The notes beneath the pieces are model-generated. The model saw nothing but the letters and a program-made list of their open reading frames with translations. It had not been told where the DNA came from and did no database searches. Shown one piece after another: positions 42,509 through 51,011 of a DNA stretch of 64,000 bases (within the stretch, counting starts at the first letter, position 1; each line of letters starts with the position of its first letter). Origin of the DNA: Flavobacterium sp. NRK F7 (GTDB lineage Bacteria > Bacteroidota > Bacteroidia > Flavobacteriales > Flavobacteriaceae). The stretch covers positions 1,203,646 to 1,267,645 of the forward strand of contig NZ_JAMXLB010000001.1 of the NCBI RefSeq assembly GCF_024054195.1, given 5' to 3'. The position numbers and the translations under genes were made by a program.

Positions 42509-43084
42509 TTATTTATATTCGCCTATAAGAATTAGTTGTTCTGATTTTTCTCCTTTTTTATAGCTTTTTAAATCAGGGTAATGGTATAAATATAATCGTG
42601 CGGTTATGGTCTTGGTAGCTGGATTTTCATTTTTTACAGAAACTGCAATTTGTTTCACGATAATATCTAAATATTGTTGGTATTTATTGTCTTTTAGGGT
42701 TCCTCCTTCAGCTGATATTTTGTCTAAAAACATATTGTATACCGAAGTATAGCGTGTAATGCTTTCTTTGTTTTTAAAAGCAGGCATAATTTTATTTTCA
42801 ATAACTTGGCCTTTGTCATCTTTTAATTCGAATAACAAAACAAAATCGCTAGCTACATTGGGTGCAAAGAAGCTATATCCTGTATCAAAACCCGTGTAGG
42901 ATAAAAAAATACTTACCGGTTTTAGTTTGATGATTTCTTCTGAAAGGGTGTATATGGCGGGTTTGTTATATTCTTTTTCAGCATAATAAAAACCATAATA
43001 GCCGTCAAATGTTCCTTTTAAGCCAACAGTGAAAACCAAGAAAAGAACGGTAAAAACGCCAATCAATTGTAGTTTCTTTTTCAT
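42509..43084 (-). CDS. Membrane-anchored hypothetical protein, HTTM partner
   Basis: A 191-residue protein with one N-terminal helix (about residues 5-24) and a periplasmic domain with strands such as PVSIFLSYTGFDTGYSFFAPNVAS and a late TARLYLYHYPDLKSYKKGE. It lies 8 bases upstream of the HTTM gene and so is almost certainly co-transcribed. Proteins of this size accompany HTTM genes in Bacteroidota and may be part of the same membrane enzyme. No named family recognised. Confidence 0.78.
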   Translation of the reverse strand: MKKKLQLIGVFTVLFLVFTVGLKGTFDGYYGFYYAEKEYNKPAIYTLSEEIIKLKPVSIFLSYTGFDTGYSFFAPNVASDFVLLFELKDDKGQVIENKIMPAFKNKESITRYTSVYNMFLDKISAEGGTLKDNKYQQYLDIIVKQIAVSVKNENPATKTITARLYLYHYPDLKSYKKGEKSEQLILIGEYK

Positions 43085-43100
43085 TATAGTAAACTTTTAA

Positions 43101-43136
43101 AAAGACAAGACCAATACTAAATCAGTCTTGTCTTGT
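43101..43136 (-). terminator. Terminator after the lipoprotein gene of the HTTM module
   Basis: Stem AAGACAAGAC/GTCTTGTCTT (arms near 43102-43111 and 43125-43134) with T-rich sequence on the minus strand. It lies directly after the stop at 43139 and upstream of the HTTM pair, so it could attenuate read-through into the pair. Confidence 0.7.
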
Positions 43137-43138
43137 GT

Positions 43139-43789
43139 TTAACGGTATTGTTGAATAACCCCTTCTAAGCGAGTTTGTAATTCTTTATCTGGAGCTACAT
43201 TGTTCACTCGGAATAAAACTCTAGAATATTTATTTACTCCCATAAAATCCCCACAAATATTAGCGTCATCAAGACCGTAAATGCTTAATTTTGACAGCGT
43301 ATTAATGTCTTTGTCGCTCATTCTAACTGCTTTAGTTGCAATTTGATTATTGCTAATTGCAACATTGCCATTGATTAACTCGGGTTTGTATTTGTTTAAA
43401 ATTTCGTCTAATTGACTTTTTAAATCACCAAATTGAGACCAGTCGATTTGTGCGGTTTCAAAGCATCCTTTATGGATAAAATTGATTCTTTGAATTCTAG
43501 ATATTCGATCTAGATTTTGAATTCTTTGAATAAATTGAATTTGCTGCGTGTTTACGAGATAAGAAAGAAATGCTTTTCCTTTAATTTGATCAGCATACTC
43601 TTTGTTTAACGCTAGTAATTTTTCAATATCTCCTGAGGAGATTTCTTTTGTACTTTGGATGAGGAAATTTCCATCAACCAAATAATTTCCTGCTTCATTA
43701 TACAATAATGATTTTCTTGGCTTGCATTGTGAGAGTATGAATACCCCCAAAGCAAGACATGCAATTAAGCTGATTGTTTTTAGTTTCAT
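43139..43789 (-). CDS. Putative lipoprotein near HTTM genes
   Basis: A 216-residue exported protein with a lipoprotein-type signal (ALGVFILSQCKPRK, Cys22). The mature part is mainly helical and basic, with a distinctive IQRIQNLDRISRIQRI stretch (about 110-125) and two further cysteines (HKGCFE, ANICGDF) that may pair. Family not recognised. The terminator at 43101 separates it partly from the HTTM pair. Confidence 0.75.
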   Translation of the reverse strand: MKLKTISLIACLALGVFILSQCKPRKSLLYNEAGNYLVDGNFLIQSTKEISSGDIEKLLALNKEYADQIKGKAFLSYLVNTQQIQFIQRIQNLDRISRIQRINFIHKGCFETAQIDWSQFGDLKSQLDEILNKYKPELINGNVAISNNQIATKAVRMSDKDINTLSKLSIYGLDDANICGDFMGVNKYSRVLFRVNNVAPDKELQTRLEGVIQQYR

Positions 43790-43876
43790 GTTTTTATTTT
43801 TTTAATTGCCTACTCTATTGTTGACTTTTCGGCTTACGTCAATAAAAACATAAAATTAATTCTATAATATATTGAT

Positions 43877-43928
43877 TAAAAGGGGTTTGTACCTGAAATT
43901 GTAACGGGTATTTCCCCTTTTTTTTAGT
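43877..43928. other. Nested hairpin with long T-run, no gene upstream on that strand
   Basis: AAAAGGGG pairs with CCCCTTTT around an inner TACC/GGTA pair (43878-43923), and nine T residues follow on the plus strand. It looks like an intrinsic terminator, yet no plus-strand gene lies upstream until the tRNAs at 41.5 kb. It may close an undetected small RNA or be a leader structure of the minus-strand lipoprotein gene. Confidence 0.4.
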
Positions 43929-44047
43929 TCAAAATAGATTTTACGAAATTGAAATGTGATGATTTTCTTGATAACTTATTTTTAATATTGTTTTGTAGTT
44001 AATTTCAAAATAGTATTTTGCGACACTGCAATTAACAAACATGAAAC

Positions 44048-44401
44048 ATGGCAACTTTTGTAATTACGAAACGATTGAATGGGGAGTATAAGTACGAATT
44101 AACCTCTCGTAAAGGAAAAACTATTTTTACCAGTAATAGTTTTGAGTTGCGCTTTGAATGTGAAGAGCATATTTTGCATTTGCAAGCGAATATTGAAAAA
44201 CTAATTTTTATGCGTTTTAGATCGGGAAATGGTAAGTTCTTCTTTCGGATTATTTTAGACGATAAACAAATCGCGGTAAGCAGAAAATATTCCACGCAAT
44301 TATTACTTCAAAAAGGTATAGATGAATTTGTAAAGTATGGGGTTTTGGCAGAAATTTTAGATTTTTCTTCGGATGAAGATATTTTTGCAACTTTTGAATG
44401 A
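44048..44401 (+). CDS. YegP-like DUF1508 protein
   Basis: A 117-residue soluble protein made of two diverged DUF1508 repeats. The first is about residues 3-50 (FVITKRLNGEYKYELTSRKGKTIFTSNSF) and the second about 55-110 (MRFRSGNGKFFFRIILDDKQIAVSRKYS). The repeat form 'f..k..nG.y.f.L....g..I..S..y' is the family hallmark. Cytoplasmic; function of YegP proteins is unknown. A variant -7 box (TATTTTG, 44014-44020) with a TTG 18 bases upstream lies ahead. Confidence 0.83.
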   Translation: MATFVITKRLNGEYKYELTSRKGKTIFTSNSFELRFECEEHILHLQANIEKLIFMRFRSGNGKFFFRIILDDKQIAVSRKYSTQLLLQKGIDEFVKYGVLAEILDFSSDEDIFATFE

Positions 44402-44412
44402 ATCCTTTTTTT

Positions 44413-44451
44413 GTAAAACTAAAGTGTAAAAATTTTACACACTTGTTTTAC
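44413..44451. repeat. Long inverted repeat downstream of the DUF1508 gene
   Basis: The core GTGTAAAA-A-TTTTACAC (44424-44440) is a perfect 17-base palindrome. It is nested in outer arms GTAAAAC (44413-44419) and GTTTTAC (44445-44451). A further TTTTACAC repeats at 44446-44453. It could be a regulator site or transcript-end structure. Confidence 0.6.
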
Positions 44452-44582
44452 ACAGTGTTACTTTTTTATTTTAGTAAAAAAAAACATATTTATAAGGAAA
44501 AAACTGTTTTTAAAAGAAGTAAGGGTATTTTTTAAGGGGTGTGAAAGAATAAAATAATCTTTTTGAAAAAATAAGACATAAA

Positions 44583-44613
44583 AAAAGCTCCACCGTGTGG
44601 AGCTTGATTTTTT
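44583..44613 (-). terminator. Terminator of the low-complexity lipoprotein gene
   Basis: Nine-base-pair stem AAGCTCCAC/GTGGAGCTT (44585-44593, 44597-44605). On the minus strand a T-run follows, 27 bases past the stop codon. Confidence 0.85.
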
Positions 44614-44631
44614 TTGCTAGTTAGCAACTAA

Positions 44632-44853
44632 TTACTTAGCTGGAGTTTCAGCTGGAGTTTCAGTAGCTTCTTCAACAGCAGTAGTAGCTGAGTCAGCAGC
44701 AACTTCAACAGCTTCAACAGCCTCTTCTGCAGTAGCTTCAACAGCTTCAACAGCTTCAACAGCAGTTTCTTCAGCTGGAGTTTCAGCGTTATTTTCTTTA
44801 CAAGAAACGAACATCATAGCAACTAATGCTAAACTTAAAACAACTTTTTTCAT
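44632..44853 (-). CDS. Small Glu/Ala/Val-rich lipoprotein
   Basis: A 73-residue protein with a lipoprotein signal (MKKVVLSLALVAMMFVSCKE, Cys18). A strongly acidic low-complexity mature region of repeating VEAVEA/TAEEAVE units and a TPAETPAK end follow. No fold is expected. It resembles the gene at 52258 in design (signal, SCKE, acidic tail). It has its own promoter and terminator, and such lipoproteins are often highly expressed. Function unknown. Confidence 0.8.
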   Translation of the reverse strand: MKKVVLSLALVAMMFVSCKENNAETPAEETAVEAVEAVEATAEEAVEAVEVAADSATTAVEEATETPAETPAK

Positions 44854-44890
44854 CTTACTAAATTATAAAAGGTTAATTATTAATTCGGAG

Positions 44891-44918
44891 CAAAGATATA
44901 AATTTTTTGACTTGACAA
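44891..44918 (-). promoter_or_regulatory. Promoter of the low-complexity lipoprotein gene
   Basis: On the minus strand, TTG (44916-44918) and TATCTTTG (44891-44898) are 17 bases apart, about 38 bases before the ATG. Confidence 0.65.
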
Positions 44919-45007
44919 AATATTTTTTGAATTTTTTTTTAAAAATTTTTATTCTTCACTCTAGTGTTCATTATGAGCAAATTACATGCCAAAAAAAATA
45001 AAAAATC

Positions 45008-47167
45008 TTATCTTTTTTTCTTAGATTTCTTTGTTGAATTTTTAGGATGCACTAATTTCATTTCTTCAATCAAATTTGTTGCATTTGCATACTTGTCTAC
45101 AATGAATAAAACATAACGAATATCCACCATAATATTTCTACAAATTGATGGGTCGTAATGAATGTCGCTCATCGTACCTTCCCAAACACGGTCAAAATTT
45201 AATCCTATCAAATTTCCTGAAGCATCAATTGCAGGACTACCTGAATTTCCACCCGTTGTATGATTGGTTCCTATGAAACAAACTGGCATTTTTCCGTTTT
45301 CTCCATAGATACCATAATCTTTGGTATTATATAATTCAATTAGTTTTGCTGGTACATCAAACTCATAATCTCCAGGAACGTATTTTTCAATAATACCTTC
45401 TAAATGAGTTACAGGTTGGTAGTAAACGGCATCACTCGGACTGTAGCCTTTTACTTTACCGTAGGTGACACGAAGTGTACTGTTAGCATCTGGAAAGAAA
45501 CGAGCATCTGGAAAGAGTTCCAATTGTGCTTTCATGTAGTCTCTTTGTAAAGCATTAATTTTTAAATTAAGCTCATTATAAGTTCCAGCGACATTCGCAG
45601 CATAATAATCGGCTAGTAATTTTACTAATTGATATCCTTTGTCATTATTTAATTGCTCTATTACTAAATTACTGTCACCCGCTAATAATTCCTGAACCCC
45701 TTTATAAGATGTCAATTTTGAATTATTGTAGATGTTTTTGGCTAAAATGGTAATATCTTCCGATTTTAAACTTGGAGGTATAAAAGGAGATTTCGTACTG
45801 TATAAACGCATTAATTGTTCAAAAACACGTTCGTCTACGGTAGGATTGAAATCTTTATAAGCATCTTCAAAACGTAGTAAAGCGTTTTGTTTGCGATCCA
45901 TAAAAGCTTGTTCGCCTCTAGTATTAAAAATTTGCTCCAATTGATACAGTTGGAAACCAAAGCTAAGTAATTCGGTATTTCTTAAAACGACTTCATTAAA
46001 ATAATCACGCGCTAAGGCATAATCATTTATTTTAGTATAATTCTCTTTAAAATCTTTTAATAAAGTTCCGTATTCTGTGCTTTTACCAGCATTTTCAACT
46101 CTTTTGGAAAATTCACTTTCGAAATTTTGTTTAATTTTAATAGCATTTGACTTTTCTAAACCTTGTTTTTCACCAATCCATTTTTTCCAATAATTGGCAA
46201 CGCTAGCATATTTGGAAGCATATTGTATCTTGATAGCTTTGTCTTTTCTCATAAAACCATCTTGTACTTTTAAAGCGGCATCACGAATTTCAATTTTTGC
46301 TGGATTTAATGTATTAACAAGTTGTTCTACAGCAAAGGAAGGCAAGTATTCTTGTGTTCTTCCTGGAAACCCAAATACTAAAGTAAAATCATCTTCACTA
46401 ATTCCATCAATAGAAATAGGTAAGAAGTGTTTCGGAGTATAAGGGATATTGTCTGCTGCATATTCTGCAGGCTTGTTGTCTTTATTGGCGTAAATTCTAA
46501 AAATAGAAAAATCGCCTGTATGTCTTGGCCATACCCAATTATCCGTATCTGATCCAAATTTGCCAATGGAACTTGGAGGCGCACCTACAAGTCGAATGTC
46601 TTTAAAAGTTTCCGTTACAAAAAGAATGTACTGATTGCCTTCATAGAACGTTCTGATTTTAGCTTCTTGCCAAGATTCTTTTGCGAAAGTATTCTGTACA
46701 CTTGAAATGTTTTCTTGAATTTTCTTTTGTTTTTCAGCTTCTGATGAAAGAGTAGCTACACCTTCTAATACTTGTGTAGTTACATCATTAATACTAACAA
46801 TTAAGGTAGCAACCATACCAGGATTCGGTAATTCGGCTTGTTTGTTTTTAGCCCAAAAACCATCTTGTAAATAATCATGTTCTACAGAGGAATGACTTTG
46901 AATAGCATCATAACCACAGTGGTGATTGGTTAAAATAAGTCCTTGATTTGAAATGATTTCAGAAGTACAGCCACCGTTAAAATGTACAATGGCATCTTTT
47001 AAACTGGATTTATTGACATCATAAATGTCTTCCGCGGTCATTTTCATACCTAGATTTTTCATCTCGGTTTCATTCATCCCTTTTAATAAAGAGGGGATCC
47101 ACATACCTCCTTGTTGTGAAAAAATAGGAATTGTGAATAATAAAATCAGTAATTTTAAAAACTTCAT
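45008..47167 (-). CDS. S46 family peptidase (DPP7/DPP11-type dipeptidyl-peptidase)
   Basis: A 719-residue periplasmic serine peptidase that removes dipeptides from the N-terminus of peptides, feeding amino acid use. Start taken at the ATG at 47167, which begins the signal peptide (MKFLKLLILLFTIPIFSQ); the frame runs nine codons further. The chymotrypsin-like triad is visible: His in LTNHHCGYD (H83), Asp in SDTDNWVWPRHTGDF, and Ser in TTGGNSGSPAID. An inserted helical domain (about 300-540) covers the active site as in DPP7/DPP11. The specificity residue cannot be assigned by eye. Confidence 0.93.
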   Translation of the reverse strand: MKFLKLLILLFTIPIFSQQGGMWIPSLLKGMNETEMKNLGMKMTAEDIYDVNKSSLKDAIVHFNGGCTSEIISNQGLILTNHHCGYDAIQSHSSVEHDYLQDGFWAKNKQAELPNPGMVATLIVSINDVTTQVLEGVATLSSEAEKQKKIQENISSVQNTFAKESWQEAKIRTFYEGNQYILFVTETFKDIRLVGAPPSSIGKFGSDTDNWVWPRHTGDFSIFRIYANKDNKPAEYAADNIPYTPKHFLPISIDGISEDDFTLVFGFPGRTQEYLPSFAVEQLVNTLNPAKIEIRDAALKVQDGFMRKDKAIKIQYASKYASVANYWKKWIGEKQGLEKSNAIKIKQNFESEFSKRVENAGKSTEYGTLLKDFKENYTKINDYALARDYFNEVVLRNTELLSFGFQLYQLEQIFNTRGEQAFMDRKQNALLRFEDAYKDFNPTVDERVFEQLMRLYSTKSPFIPPSLKSEDITILAKNIYNNSKLTSYKGVQELLAGDSNLVIEQLNNDKGYQLVKLLADYYAANVAGTYNELNLKINALQRDYMKAQLELFPDARFFPDANSTLRVTYGKVKGYSPSDAVYYQPVTHLEGIIEKYVPGDYEFDVPAKLIELYNTKDYGIYGENGKMPVCFIGTNHTTGGNSGSPAIDASGNLIGLNFDRVWEGTMSDIHYDPSICRNIMVDIRYVLFIVDKYANATNLIEEMKLVHPKNSTKKSKKKR

Positions 47168-47302
47168 AATTGATAGGTTTGTTATAGCGCGCAATTTACG
47201 GAATTTTTAATCGCTTTAAAAAAAATGTATATGCAGATTTATGCTACTAAAATAAGATGAGTTGATTCGCATGCTATAATTGTAAATAAGCAATGCTTTA
47301 CT

Positions 47303-48553
47303 TTATTTTAAATAACGAAGAATGGCTTGTGTAGCACCCTGATTCATTTGTACAAATGTGCTACAAATATGTCCTTTTTCATAGCGTTCGTCTTCATTTT
47401 GAAGTAATAAGTCGAAAGCATTTTTTAAAGAATTAAAATTGGAAATGGAAATGCATCCTTCTAAATGAACTAAAGCTGTGGCTTCAGCAAAATGCGCAAA
47501 ATTTGGACCAATAACGATTGGTACTCCAAAAGTTGCAGGCTCTAAAATGTTATGAACGCCTGGGTTTCCAAAACCGCCACCTACATAAGCGATGTCAGCA
47601 TAGGAATAAATCTTAGTCAGAATTCCAATGGTGTCTATAATGAAAACGGTATATTCCGAAAGAGAATTTTGATTTTCTTTCTCTGAAAATAAAATTGTTT
47701 TTTGTTCTATTTGGGATTTCAAATGCGCAATTTGTTCTGATTTAATATTGTGAGGTGCAATAATAAATTTTACATTTTCAGGAGCTTGATTGATATAATT
47801 CACAATTAATTGTTCGTCTTTAGGCCACGAACTTCCAATAACTATAATTGTAGCTTTCTCATTTTTAGAGGCATTCCATGTAAATTGTTCAATAAAATCT
47901 AAGGTGTTGTTTCTTTCTAAAATCATTTGCACGCGATCAAAACGAGTATCGCCTGAAAGTGTGACATTGGTAAAACCTAAGGATTGTATTAATTGTTTTG
48001 ATTTTTCATTTTGGACAAAGAAATGTTCAAAACTATGTAGTGCTGCTCTGTAAAAACCGCCATACCATTTAAAAAAAACTTGTTTTTCTCTAAAAATACC
48101 AGATATTAAATAGGTTTTTATTTGTCTTTGCTGCAATTGTTGTAAATAATTAGGCCAAAATTCATACTTGATAAAAAACACCATTTCCGGATGTGCCAAG
48201 GTGATAAATTCAATTGCGTTTTTTTTGGAGTCTAAAGGTAAATACACCGTAAGGTCAGCGATGGTGTTTTTTTTTCGAACTTCATATCCAGATGGAGAAA
48301 AAAATGTAAGCAAAATTTTATGATGAGGATACGTTGCTTTTATAGCTTCCATTACAGGTAATCCTTGCTCGTATTCGCCCAAAGAAGCAGCATGAAACCA
48401 AATTACGTTATCGGAAGGCTGAATTCTTTCTTTTAAAGTTGCAAAAACAGTCTTTCTACCATTTACAAATAATTTTATTTTGGAACTAAAAAGTGCAATT
48501 ATTTTTAGTAAAAAGCCCGCAAAAATGGCCAGAAGATTATATAAAAAAAACAT
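47303..48553 (-). CDS. waaA: 3-deoxy-D-manno-octulosonic acid (Kdo) transferase
   Basis: Adds Kdo to lipid A precursor at the inner membrane. From the ATG at 48553 (MFFLYNLLAIFAGF) the protein is 416 residues; the frame extends 19 codons upstream with an unlikely charged leader. It has an N-terminal membrane anchor, the WFHAASLGEYEQGLPV motif with the catalytic Glu, the IKYEFWPNYL strand, GDTRFDRV and the C-terminal GT-B donor site (YVGGGFGNPGVHNILEPATFGVPI). It is divergent from the DegT gene. Confidence 0.94.
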   Translation of the reverse strand: MFFLYNLLAIFAGFLLKIIALFSSKIKLFVNGRKTVFATLKERIQPSDNVIWFHAASLGEYEQGLPVMEAIKATYPHHKILLTFFSPSGYEVRKKNTIADLTVYLPLDSKKNAIEFITLAHPEMVFFIKYEFWPNYLQQLQQRQIKTYLISGIFREKQVFFKWYGGFYRAALHSFEHFFVQNEKSKQLIQSLGFTNVTLSGDTRFDRVQMILERNNTLDFIEQFTWNASKNEKATIIVIGSSWPKDEQLIVNYINQAPENVKFIIAPHNIKSEQIAHLKSQIEQKTILFSEKENQNSLSEYTVFIIDTIGILTKIYSYADIAYVGGGFGNPGVHNILEPATFGVPIVIGPNFAHFAEATALVHLEGCISISNFNSLKNAFDLLLQNEDERYEKGHICSTFVQMNQGATQAILRYLK

Positions 48554-48620
48554 GAATATCAATTTTACGGCTAAAATACGTTTCTTTTTGGTTAACCGAA
48601 AAAGTAGCATATAATTTCTT

Positions 48621-48628
48621 ACTTTTGT
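48621..48628 (+). promoter_or_regulatory. Candidate -7 box of the DegT aminotransferase gene
   Basis: TACTTTTG matches TAnnTTTG and lies 12 bases before the ATG at 48641. No TTG occurs at the expected distance. Confidence 0.4.
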
Positions 48629-48640
48629 GTTACCAAATTT

Positions 48641-49774
48641 ATGCGAATGAAAAAATTACAAATGGTTGACTTGAAAAGTCAATATGAAAAAATAAAAACG
48701 GAAGTTGATGCTTCTATTCAAGAAGTTTTAGATACGAATACTTATATTAATGGTCCTTTGGTTCACCAATTTCAAGCAGATTTAGAAAAATACTTAGGAG
48801 TAAAGCATGTTATCCCGTGTGCAAATGGTACGGATGCTTTACAAATTGCCATGATGGGATTGGATTTAAAACCTGGTGATGAAGTAATTACTGCTGATTT
48901 TACTTTTGCTGCTACTGTAGAAGTAATTGCTTTATTACAATTAACTCCTGTTTTGGTAGATGTAGATATGACCAATATGAACATCTCTTTAGAAGGAATT
49001 AAAAAAGCAATTACACCCAAAACCAAAGCGATTGTTCCGGTTCATTTATTTGGACGTGCAGCCAATATGGATGCTATTATGGAAATTGCAAACGAGCATA
49101 ATTTATATGTAATTGAAGACAATGCGCAAGCCATTGGAGCGGATTATACCAATGCGAAAGGAGAAAAAATAAAAGTAGGAACAATAGGTCATGTGGGTGC
49201 CACTTCCTTTTTTCCATCAAAAAATTTAGGTTGTTATGGAGATGGAGGCGCTATTTTTACCAATGATGATGCATTAGCACATACGCTGAGGGGTATTGTA
49301 AACCATGGAATGTATGAGCGTTATCATCATGATGTGGTCGGTGTGAATTCCCGTTTAGATAGTATTCAAGCTGGAGTCTTAAAAGCAAAACTTCCGCATT
49401 TAGATGCTTATAATAAAGCACGTCAGGATGCGGCAAGAAAATATTCTGCAGCTTTAGGTGTAAATGAACATATTATAGTACCGGTTATTTGTGATACTTG
49501 TGATTGCCATGTGTTCCATCAATATGTAATTCGCATTACAAATGGGAAAAGAGATGGATTATTGGCTCACTTACAAAACAAACAAATTCCTTGTGCTATT
49601 TATTATCCTATTCCTTTACACAAACAAAAAGCGTATGCCGATTCCCGTTACAAAGAAGAAGATTTTCCAGTAACCAATCAATTATGTGCAGAAGTGATTG
49701 CTTTACCAATGCATACTGAATTAGACGATGAACAGATTAAGTTTATAACGGATGCCATTTTAGAATTTGTGTAA
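48641..49774 (+). CDS. DegT/DnrJ/EryC1/StrS-family sugar aminotransferase
   Basis: A 377-residue PLP enzyme that aminates a nucleotide keto-sugar, as in surface glycan synthesis. Visible features are the N-terminal MVDLKSQYEKI, CANGTDALQIAM, the PLP phosphate region, VIEDNAQAIGA (Asp pairs with the pyridine N) and the Schiff-base Lys in FFPSKNLGCYGDGGA (K194). The late CHVFHQYVIR segment fits the WecE/WlbE-like group. It is followed 71 bases later by galE, fitting a sugar-nucleotide role. Confidence 0.92.
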   Translation: MRMKKLQMVDLKSQYEKIKTEVDASIQEVLDTNTYINGPLVHQFQADLEKYLGVKHVIPCANGTDALQIAMMGLDLKPGDEVITADFTFAATVEVIALLQLTPVLVDVDMTNMNISLEGIKKAITPKTKAIVPVHLFGRAANMDAIMEIANEHNLYVIEDNAQAIGADYTNAKGEKIKVGTIGHVGATSFFPSKNLGCYGDGGAIFTNDDALAHTLRGIVNHGMYERYHHDVVGVNSRLDSIQAGVLKAKLPHLDAYNKARQDAARKYSAALGVNEHIIVPVICDTCDCHVFHQYVIRITNGKRDGLLAHLQNKQIPCAIYYPIPLHKQKAYADSRYKEEDFPVTNQLCAEVIALPMHTELDDEQIKFITDAILEFV

Positions 49775-49845
49775 TTATGTTTTTGGATTAATAGATAAGT
49801 AAGAAAATCTAACAATCAAGCTATCGAATAATTGAAAAATAAAAG

Positions 49846-50859
49846 ATGAGGATATTAGTTACAGGAGGTTTAGGTTTTATTGGTTCTCATACCGTTGTTG
49901 AATTACAGAATGAAGGATTTGAAGTTGTTGTTGTAGATAATTTGTCTAATTCTTCGGAGCAAGTTTTAGAGGGAATTTTCTCAATAACGGGTAAAAAACC
50001 TTTTTTTGAGAAAATAGATTTACGGGATAAGAAATCGGTTCAAGAATTGTTTCAGAAATATAATGATATTTTTGGTGTTATTCATTTTGCAGCATCTAAA
50101 GCCGTGGGTGAAAGTGTAGCGAATCCATTGCTGTATTATGAAAATAACGTTACGGCATTAGTGTATTTGTTGCAAGAATTGCAAAAGCTACCTAAAGCGC
50201 AATTTATTTTTAGTTCATCATGTACAGTGTATGGACAAGCAGAAAAAATGCCTATAACGGAGAATGCCTCTGTACAAAAAGCAATGTCCCCTTATGGCAA
50301 CACCAAACAAATTGGAGAAGAAATAATTGAAGATGTGGCAAAAGTTTCTGAAATTAACGCTATTCTTTTACGCTATTTCAATCCTATTGGAGCGCATCCT
50401 AGTGCTGCTATTGGTGAGTTGCCCATAGGTGTTCCTCAAAATTTAGTACCCTATATTACACAAACAGCCATAGGTTTAAGAGAACAACTTTCCGTATATG
50501 GTACTGATTATCCCACTCCAGACGGAACAGCTATTCGAGATTATATTCATGTGGTAGATTTAGCCAAAGCGCATGTGGTAGCTTTACAACGATTGATGCA
50601 GCATAAAAATGAAGATAAAGTAGAGGTTTTTAATTTAGGGACCGGAACTGGAAGTTCAGTACTAGAGGTAATAACTGCTTTTGAAAAGGTAAGTGGAGAA
50701 AAATTAAATTATAAACTTGTAGGTAGAAGAGAAGGTGATGTTGTAGCGGCTTATGCTAATACAGATAGAGCCAATTCTGTCTTAGGTTGGAAAGCAGCAT
50801 CTTCTCTTGAAGAAGCTTTAGAAAGTGCCTGGAAATGGGAACAAAAAATTAGAAAGTAA
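49846..50859 (+). CDS. galE: UDP-glucose 4-epimerase
   Basis: Interconverts UDP-glucose and UDP-galactose. A 337-residue short-chain dehydrogenase with the Rossmann motif TGGLGFIGSH at residues 5-14, FSSSCTVYG and the catalytic SPYGNTKQIGEE (YxxxK). YFNPIGAHPS and RDYIHVVDLAKAHV also match the GalE subgroup. It follows the DegT aminotransferase and probably serves surface polysaccharide or LPS sugar supply. Confidence 0.94.
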   Translation: MRILVTGGLGFIGSHTVVELQNEGFEVVVVDNLSNSSEQVLEGIFSITGKKPFFEKIDLRDKKSVQELFQKYNDIFGVIHFAASKAVGESVANPLLYYENNVTALVYLLQELQKLPKAQFIFSSSCTVYGQAEKMPITENASVQKAMSPYGNTKQIGEEIIEDVAKVSEINAILLRYFNPIGAHPSAAIGELPIGVPQNLVPYITQTAIGLREQLSVYGTDYPTPDGTAIRDYIHVVDLAKAHVVALQRLMQHKNEDKVEVFNLGTGTGSSVLEVITAFEKVSGEKLNYKLVGRREGDVVAAYANTDRANSVLGWKAASSLEEALESAWKWEQKIRK

Positions 50860-50887
50860 GTTTAAAGTAATACTAAAACGAATAGAA

Positions 50888-50921
50888 AACACCAAAAGAT
50901 ATCGATTTTGGTGTTTTTTTT
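50888..50921 (+). terminator. Terminator of galE
   Basis: Ten-base-pair stem AACACCAAAA/TTTTGGTGTT (50888-50897, 50906-50915) followed by T residues. Confidence 0.88.
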
Positions 50922-51011
50922 GACATTTTTAATAATCTATTTTTAACAATCGGGTAATCTGTTATTTGAAAAAAAGATGCTGTTTTGCATTTCAAACAAA
51001 CAAATTATAAC

